Source of the DNA: Gemmatimonadota bacterium
GTDB lineage: Bacteria; Gemmatimonadota; Gemmatimonadetes; Gemmatimonadales; Gemmatimonadaceae
NCBI GenBank assembly: GCA_947475795.1
Contig: CANJOX010000080.1
Location: 1 to 10,800 of the forward strand
Reading direction: 5' to 3'
DNA: 10,800 nucleotides
Shown here: positions 6,609 through 10,800 of the stretch, one piece after another
Numbering within the stretch: position 1 is the stretch's first letter
How the letters are laid out: the number at the start of each line of letters is the position of its first letter
Translations under genes and position numbers: made by a program
Notes under the pieces: model-generated
The model's database searches: none
What the model saw: the letters and a program-made list of their open reading frames with translations, nothing else
What the model was told of the DNA's origin: nothing

Positions 6609-6642
6609 ACCCCGGGGCCGGCGAATTCGCCGACCCCGGGGT
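6609..6642 (-). terminator. 34-bp near-perfect palindrome between fliC and fliD (attenuator or weak terminator)
   Basis: Two 17-base arms are complementary except for one C/A mismatch (6618 against 6633), centred on GAATTC. The transcript would form a very stable GC-rich stem with a tiny loop about 27 bases after the fliC stop. On the minus strand it is followed by TCTGGCCTT, not a run of T, so it is not a standard intrinsic terminator. It may act as a partial terminator or mRNA 3'-end stabiliser that keeps fliC message in excess over fliD. Confidence 0.6.
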
Positions 6643-6668
6643 TATTCACCCGCCGGAAACCACCAGGT

Positions 6669-7436
6669 TTAGCGGAGCAACTGCAGCACATTCTGGCTGC
6701 CCTGGTTGGCCTGCGACAACATGGCCTGTGCCGCCTGCGTCAGGATGTTGTTCTTGGTGAAAGTGGCCATTTCTTCCGCCATGTCGACGTCGCGGATGGT
6801 GGACTCGGCCGCGCGGACGTTCACGATGGCCGACTTCAAGTTCTGCACCGTGTAGTCCAGCACGTTCTGGCCGGCACCGATCTTACCGAGGACGGCGTTG
6901 ACCGCATCGAGCGCCGTGTCGGCATTGGCCAGCGTGGATCCCGACGCCAGCGCGGTCAGCGTCAGCGACGTGTCGACCGTCACCGTGCCGTTCGTGGCCG
7001 CATCGGACACCTGGAACACGAGCGACGCGAACACGTTGGCGCCCTGGAAGTCCGCATCCGCGAGGATACGGGCCGATTCCGTCTGGAGCGTGGCGATTTC
7101 CGTGCCGAGCGTGGACGACACGGTGCTGTTGTTGCCCGTGGAGACCTGCTGCGTGATCAGCTCCTTCTGCCGTTCGATGATGCGCTGGATCGTGGACGCC
7201 GCACCTTCCGCGATGCTGAGCATCGCATTGCCCTGCTCCGCATTCGACGACGCCTGGGTGAGCGAGCGGCTCTGCGTGCGCAGCTTGTTGGCGATCGAGA
7301 GACCGGCCGCATCGTCAGCCGCACGGCTGATCTTGAGACCCGAGCTCAGCTTCCGCATGCTGTTTTCCGTCGCCATGTTGTTAATGAAGACGTTGCGGGA
7401 AGCGGTAAGAGCGCCGACGTTCGTGTTGATACGCAT
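6669..7436 (-). CDS. fliC: Flagellin FliC (short form)
   Basis: Flagellin is the filament subunit, exported through the basal body and assembled under the FliD cap. The N-terminal D0/D1 region has MRINTNVGAL, LSSGLKISRAADDAAGLSIA (30-49, classic flagellin signature) and QASSNAEQGNAMLSIAEGAA. The C-terminal region has VRAAESTIRDVDMAEEMATF (207-226) and ends in SQNVLQLLR. At 255 residues it is near the minimum for a flagellin: residues about 140-182, rich in Ser, Thr and Ala, replace the large D2/D3 outer domains, so the filament surface should be thin. The ATG at 7436 has a strong ribosome binding site (AAGGAGGATAG) and a FliA-type promoter candidate upstream. A palindrome follows the gene. 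The divergent neighbours are glycosyltransferases that may modify it. Confidence 0.97.
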   Translation of the reverse strand: MRINTNVGALTASRNVFINNMATENSMRKLSSGLKISRAADDAAGLSIANKLRTQSRSLTQASSNAEQGNAMLSIAEGAASTIQRIIERQKELITQQVSTGNNSTVSSTLGTEIATLQTESARILADADFQGANVFASLVFQVSDAATNGTVTVDTSLTLTALASGSTLANADTALDAVNAVLGKIGAGQNVLDYTVQNLKSAIVNVRAAESTIRDVDMAEEMATFTKNNILTQAAQAMLSQANQGSQNVLQLLR

Positions 7437-7463
7437 GAGACTATCCTCCTTGATGTGTACGCT

Positions 7464-7479
7464 GAGGCATCCGTGCCTC
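7464..7479 (-). promoter_or_regulatory. Small hairpin in the fliC 5' leader
   Basis: A perfect 6-bp inverted repeat (GAGGCA / TGCCTC) with a 4-base loop sits between the fliC promoter candidate and its ribosome binding site (AGGAGG at 7450-7445). In a leader of this kind it could stabilise the message or be a protein or RNA target. Only the repeat itself is observed; function is inference. Confidence 0.4.
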
Positions 7480-7491
7480 GCCCGGATCCGA

Positions 7492-7519
7492 GTATCGAAT
7501 CGCGGTCAGAGTTTATTGT
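7492..7519 (-). promoter_or_regulatory. FliA (sigma-28) type promoter candidate for fliC
   Basis: Minus strand ACAA (7519-7516), 16 bases, TTCGATAC (7499-7492), about 55 bases before the fliC start. The core CAA-N16-...CGATA matches the arrangement at flgM and cheA, though the first two bases of the -10 differ from GC. Flagellin is the standard target of FliA, so a promoter is expected here. Confidence 0.55.
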
Positions 7520-7645
7520 CGTCCGGGTGCGGAAGAACTTGAGCGGGAGATTTCGAATGCCACGGCGGGATGGAACGGAGTGTCACAATTCGCCCCCACC
7601 TGTGTCGACGCTGGCACGAACCGTCACTCCGGCGGCACACCACGC

Positions 7646-9094
7646 ATGACGGATCGCCCCAGCGACCTCGAATCGTGGCTCGTGGCAGGGCAGACGGCGC
7701 TCGATGCCGGTCGTTATACCGACGCCGTAGCGGCCTTCATGCGCGTGCAGGCCGCGTTGCCCGGCGAGATCACCGTGGCCCTGATGGTCGCGAATGCCTG
7801 GCGACTGGCCGGGAACACCGTGGCCGTGCGCCACGCGCTGCTGGCGGTGTTTCCTCACACCACCGCCCCGTCTGCTGGCCCGGCATCTATAGATGCCGGC
7901 GACGTGACGGCGATGTACGAGCTCGGCGCGGCGCTGCTGGATGCGGGTGCCCCGTCGGAGGCGCGCGAGCTGTTCGAGCGGGTCGTGCGGAAACGCCCGA
8001 AGGATCCCGCCGCACTGGGCGCCCTGGCCAGCGCCACCCGCGCGGCTGGCGACCCCCAGCGGGCCTGGCCGATCGTCCAGCGCGCCATGGCCATCGCCCC
8101 CAAACAGCCCGCGCTCCTGCTCACGGCGGCTCAGGTCCGACACGCGCTGGGCGATCTCACCCGCGCGCGGTATTGGCTGGATCGCGCGGAGGCGGTGCGT
8201 CCGGCGCACGGGCCGACACGATTGCAGCGCGCCCTCACGTCATTGCTTGGGGGACCCACGGCCGAGGGCTGGGCGGACTTCGAGTACCGTGGGCTCCCCA
8301 CCCCGCCCGCCACCGGCGCATCGCCCTGGCACGGGGAGTCGCTCGCCGGGCAGTCCATTTTGGTCACGGCGGAACAGGGGCAGGGGGACAACTTTCACTT
8401 CATCCGCTACGTCCCCGAGCTGACCGCACGCGGCGCGGCGCGCGTGGTGGTGGAATGCCATCCGGGAGCACTGTCGCTGTTCACCGCCAGCGGATTCGAC
8501 GCGGTCGTGAAAGGCGAGGCACCGGTCACGGACTGGCATGTCCCCATGCTGTCGCTACCGCACTGGCTGGGCACCGGCGCCGACGTGGCAGCCGGTCGCG
8601 TGCCGTACCTGCGCACCGGCACGGATCGCCCGACCGGCGGGTCGGCGACACCACCTGCGGGACGACGTACGCTGGGTCTCGTGTGGCAGGGGAATCCGGC
8701 GTTTCTCGCCACCACCCTGCGCGACTTTGACCACACGCTGCTGCCCGCGCTGCTGGACATGCCGGGCATCGACTGGGTCTGGATGCAATACGGTGCGGCG
8801 CCGCCCATCGCGCACGAGCGGCTTGCCACGCCCCCGCTGTCGGCGAGCTGGCTCGAGACGGCCAGGCTACTCGAAACGCTCGACGGCCTCGTGTCCGTCG
8901 ACACGGGTCTCGCCCATCTGTCAGGAGCACTGGGGCTGCCGACCTACGTCATGCTCCCTTTTACGCCCGACTGGCGTTGGGGGCTCGGCACCGATCATAC
9001 GCCGTGGTACCCGAGTGCAACGCTCATCCGCCAGCAACAGCCCAATGACTGGCGTGGTGTGATCAGCCAGCTGGAGTCACTCCTCGCGGCGTGA
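7646..9094 (+). CDS. TPR-containing glycosyltransferase (GT9/GT41-like), likely flagellin or surface glycan modification
   Basis: The 482-residue protein has two parts. Residues 10-190 are tetratricopeptide-type helix pairs (for example YELGAALLDAGAPSEARELF at 91-110 and two further units to about 188), broken by a Pro/Ala-rich insert (70-86). Residues about 235-480 are a GT-B-like glycosyltransferase domain with motifs typical of TPR-linked transferases: ILVTAEQGQGDNFHFIRYVP (238-257), GLVWQGNP (344-351), VDTGLAHLSGALGLPTYVML (418-437) and PFTPDWRWGLGTDHTPWYPS (438-457). There is no signal peptide, so it acts in the cytoplasm. It is transcribed divergently from fliC; such proteins are often found beside flagellin genes and are thought to glycosylate flagellin before export. 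The ATG at 7646 is preferred because the TPR region starts soon after; an in-frame GTG at 7580 would add 22 residues of low-complexity appearance. Neither start has a clear ribosome binding site. Donor and acceptor are unknown. Confidence 0.85.
   Translation: MTDRPSDLESWLVAGQTALDAGRYTDAVAAFMRVQAALPGEITVALMVANAWRLAGNTVAVRHALLAVFPHTTAPSAGPASIDAGDVTAMYELGAALLDAGAPSEARELFERVVRKRPKDPAALGALASATRAAGDPQRAWPIVQRAMAIAPKQPALLLTAAQVRHALGDLTRARYWLDRAEAVRPAHGPTRLQRALTSLLGGPTAEGWADFEYRGLPTPPATGASPWHGESLAGQSILVTAEQGQGDNFHFIRYVPELTARGAARVVVECHPGALSLFTASGFDAVVKGEAPVTDWHVPMLSLPHWLGTGADVAAGRVPYLRTGTDRPTGGSATPPAGRRTLGLVWQGNPAFLATTLRDFDHTLLPALLDMPGIDWVWMQYGAAPPIAHERLATPPLSASWLETARLLETLDGLVSVDTGLAHLSGALGLPTYVMLPFTPDWRWGLGTDHTPWYPSATLIRQQQPNDWRGVISQLESLLAA
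7880..7899. repeat. 20-bp perfect palindrome inside the TPR-glycosyltransferase gene
   Basis: Two 10-base arms (CCGGCATCTA / TAGATGCCGG) with no spacer form a perfect palindrome. It lies in the coding region for the Pro/Ala-rich insert between TPR units and includes an unusually AT-rich centre (CTATAG) in a GC-rich gene. It may be a protein binding site or simply chance. Confidence 0.7.
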
Positions 9095-9180
9095 CGTGAG
9101 GGGGCGCGAGCACAGGCGGAACGACGCGGGGGTTCGACCTCAACGTGATCCGCTCTCTGGTGCACTGTACGGACAGCTGG

Positions 9181-9186
9181 TACAAT
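9181..9186 (+). promoter_or_regulatory. Possible sigma-70 -10 box (TACAAT) upstream of the CgeB-like gene
   Basis: TACAAT lies 52 bases before the ATG at 9239, in the 144-base gap after the TPR-glycosyltransferase gene. It is close to the TATAAT consensus, but the -35 region (TGGTGC with 17-base spacing) is a poor match, so this is only a weak call. The rest of the gap (9095-9238) shows nothing clear, including no obvious terminator. Confidence 0.3.
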
Positions 9187-9238
9187 CGAGCGCGGACGTC
9201 AACGAGTACCGTGCAGATATTTTCTTACTCGTCCCCCC

Positions 9239-10612
9239 ATGAAAAAGAACAAGAAGAAGGCGGCCGGCCGGTTGAATGCCCGCACGGACGATGGCAAGAC
9301 GGTGGCATTCTTTGGCTATTCGTGGAATTTGGAGCACCGGCTTGACGCCTACATGGAAGAGACCGTCCAGTCTCTGTTGCGCGCCGGGGTGAACATCGAT
9401 TTGTACTTCGGCAATCAACTCTCCGAAGAGCATGGCATCTACGGAATAACCGACCTGATCGATCTCGCGTCGATGGAGTATTTCTTTAAATCAAAGAACT
9501 ACGCGGCGGCGATTTCGTTCAACAACTCGATGCTGATTCCCCAAGTAGTGCGTGCGGTCAAGGGGAAAATCGCGACGGTGATCGTGGATGATCTATCGCA
9601 TGTGTTCGACAACACCCGGAACGGACCATACGACGCCTTTCGCCAAGAGATCGAGATCGTTGCGATGTCGTCGACCTTGGAACGACAGCTATTGGCACAC
9701 GTAGAGGGCGTGGCGGGCCGCCTGCACTTCATGCTGCCAGCGACGCATCTCGACAGACCGCCCACCCTGCCGGATCAGACCGCGGAGTATCCGATCAGCT
9801 GGGTCGCCAGTCTCGTCGGCGACGAGAAACTTCAGCTGTATCTCAACGCGGTTGCGGAGCATCCGTCGTACTACGCGCTGACGGGCCGCTGCCTGACACG
9901 CCTGGCGAGGGATGGCCACTTGCGATCCCTTGAGGAGGAGAATGGCGCTGACTTCGCGCTGATCAAAACCATTCCCTGGTCCTTCGAGTACTTCACGGCA
10001 CAGTTACAGAACGTGCTCACCAATCGGAGCCGCGTGGAAGTGGTGCAGCGCTTGGCGCCACTCGGATTGGCGCTCTGGGGCAATGACGGATGGCGCAGTC
10101 TGTTGCGCCACGACGCGGCCGTGTTCACCGCGCTGCAGCCAGAGGCACTCACCACGCATGCGGACCTGCGCAGAGTTTACAACGCCTCGAAGATCTCCAT
10201 CAACATGCCGCAGGCCCACGTGGCCGCTGACGCCGTCCAGTACCGGGTGATCGACGTGATGGCGTCCAACGCCTTGATGATTACCCAGTACAATCAACAA
10301 TCAGATCTGTATCGGGTTTTCGGACCGGACTGCCCGATCCCCACCTACGACAGTTTCGCGGCACTCGAACGCCTGTGCGCGCACTATCTGAACAACGAGA
10401 CCGAACGACGGGCACTGGTTAAGCGGTGTCAGGCGCTTGTCGCCGAGGGTTTCAGCTTTCGCGAACGTGCGGACAAGCTCCTCAACATCGTCGGTATCCA
10501 GTCTCAGGCTGGTTCGGCTCCCGGCCGCCTGAAGCGGATCGACTTGCGCGCGTTCCTCACGCCTGCCGAAATCGCGCGGCGACGAGCAGCCACTCAACCG
10601 GCATCAACGTGA
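9239..10612 (+). CDS. CgeB-like glycosyltransferase (Glyco_trans_1_2 type)
   Basis: This 457-residue protein resembles the CgeB-like group of GT-B glycosyltransferases. After a very basic start ([10 protein letters not shown]), residues about 20-170 form a Rossmann-like domain ([18 protein letters not shown], 21-38; [10 protein letters not shown], 112-121). The C-terminal domain holds the family's best conserved part: [16 protein letters not shown] (310-325), [20 protein letters not shown] (333-352) and an end segment with [19 protein letters not shown] (383-401). The last 35 residues are a basic tail outside the fold. There is no signal peptide or membrane segment. It presumably transfers a sugar to a protein or glycan; the acceptor cannot be told. 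No Shine-Dalgarno sequence precedes the ATG. The first 400 bases are visibly richer in A/T than neighbouring genes, a possible sign of acquisition. The stop codon overlaps the start of the rmlB-like gene, so the two are probably one operon. Confidence 0.8.
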   Translation: MKKNKKKAAGRLNARTDDGKTVAFFGYSWNLEHRLDAYMEETVQSLLRAGVNIDLYFGNQLSEEHGIYGITDLIDLASMEYFFKSKNYAAAISFNNSMLIPQVVRAVKGKIATVIVDDLSHVFDNTRNGPYDAFRQEIEIVAMSSTLERQLLAHVEGVAGRLHFMLPATHLDRPPTLPDQTAEYPISWVASLVGDEKLQLYLNAVAEHPSYYALTGRCLTRLARDGHLRSLEEENGADFALIKTIPWSFEYFTAQLQNVLTNRSRVEVVQRLAPLGLALWGNDGWRSLLRHDAAVFTALQPEALTTHADLRRVYNASKISINMPQAHVAADAVQYRVIDVMASNALMITQYNQQSDLYRVFGPDCPIPTYDSFAALERLCAHYLNNETERRALVKRCQALVAEGFSFRERADKLLNIVGIQSQAGSAPGRLKRIDLRAFLTPAEIARRRAATQPAST

Positions 10613-10800
10613 AGCAGGCGCGGCTGCAGGGTGTCGCGCAAACAGACGGCGACCGCTTGCGCATTCTGGTTACTGGCGGCGCCGGCTTCATCGGGTCGGC
10701 ACTCGTCCGCCGTCTGTTGGTCGACGATCGCCACCACGTCACGACGGTAGACAACCTGACCTATGCGGGCAATCTGGAATCACTGCCCGGGGTGCTGGGA
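10609..10800 (+). CDS. rmlB: dTDP-glucose 4,6-dehydratase RmlB-like (N-terminal 64 codons, cut by right edge)
   Basis: RmlB converts dTDP-glucose to dTDP-4-keto-6-deoxyglucose, the entry to rhamnose and other deoxysugars. The visible part shows the Rossmann NAD-binding loop [19 protein letters not shown] (19-37) and the strand-end motif [13 protein letters not shown] (48-60), in which [10 protein letters not shown] is characteristic of RmlB among extended short-chain dehydrogenases. The first 17 residues precede the first strand and are not conserved in the family, so the true start might be later, but the GTG at 10609 overlaps the previous stop (GTGA), a usual arrangement for coupled translation. 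The catalytic Tyr-x-x-x-Lys lies beyond the edge. A related nucleotide-sugar epimerase or dehydratase cannot be fully excluded from the fragment. Confidence 0.85.
   Translation, partial: MKQARLQGVAQTDGDRLRILVTGGAGFIGSALVRRLLVDDRHHVTTVDNLTYAGNLESLPGVLG

Noticed and set aside
6579..6668. Standard Rho-independent terminator between fliC and fliD
   Set aside because: The palindrome is strong but lacks a downstream U-tract on the transcribed strand, so I list it only as a possible attenuator or weak terminator.
7580..7645. GTG at 7580 as the start of the TPR-glycosyltransferase
   Set aside because: The extra 22 residues show no conserved feature and no ribosome binding site precedes it. The ATG at 7646 sits at the expected distance before the TPR region. 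The GTG cannot be fully excluded.
7570..8730. Alternative plus-strand frame overlapping the TPR-glycosyltransferase
   Set aside because: The product is Arg/Gly-rich with no domain. The other frame has clear TPR and glycosyltransferase motifs.

Overview
The window is about 10.8 kb of GC-rich bacterial DNA. It carries the late part of a flagellar and chemotaxis cluster on the minus strand and the start of a sugar or glycosylation cluster on the plus strand. Gene content (a CheZ-type phosphatase, a very short flagellin, a long FliD) and base composition fit a motile, Gram-negative-type, high-GC bacterium. A Gemmatimonas-like member of Gemmatimonadota is my best guess, but this is inference from gene style and no marker gene is present to prove it.

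Minus strand, in transcription order from right to left: fliC flagellin (7436-6669), fliD filament cap (6578-4530), fliS flagellin chaperone (4469-4068), a FlgN/FliT-like export chaperone candidate (4055-3582), an unrecognised 114-residue protein (3566-3222), flgM anti-sigma factor (3152-2868), cheY (2824-2453), cheZ (2442-1741), and the first 517 codons of cheA (1553 to the left edge). A strong intrinsic terminator lies between cheZ and cheA. A 34-bp near-perfect palindrome lies between fliC and fliD. Class-3 flagellar (FliA / sigma-28 type) promoter candidates, with a CGATA-type -10 and in three cases a CAA-containing -35 spaced 16 bases away, precede fliC, flgM and cheA. A fourth with a perfect -10 but poorer -35 precedes fliS. 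This suggests one FliA regulon that includes its own anti-sigma factor FlgM.

Plus strand, divergent from fliC: a TPR-glycosyltransferase fusion (7646-9094), a CgeB-like glycosyltransferase (9239-10612), and the beginning of an rmlB-like dTDP-glucose 4,6-dehydratase (10609 to the right edge), whose GTG start overlaps the previous stop. The divergent position next to the flagellin gene makes flagellin glycosylation the most attractive role, though surface polysaccharide synthesis is also possible.

Together the genes describe filament assembly (FliC, FliD, FliS, FlgN/FliT-like), its transcriptional checkpoint (FlgM), the phosphorelay that sets the switch (CheA, CheY, CheZ), and probably decoration of the filament by sugars. 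No gene-free stretch exceeds 300 bases. I saw no tRNA, rRNA, CRISPR array, insertion sequence or other mobile element.
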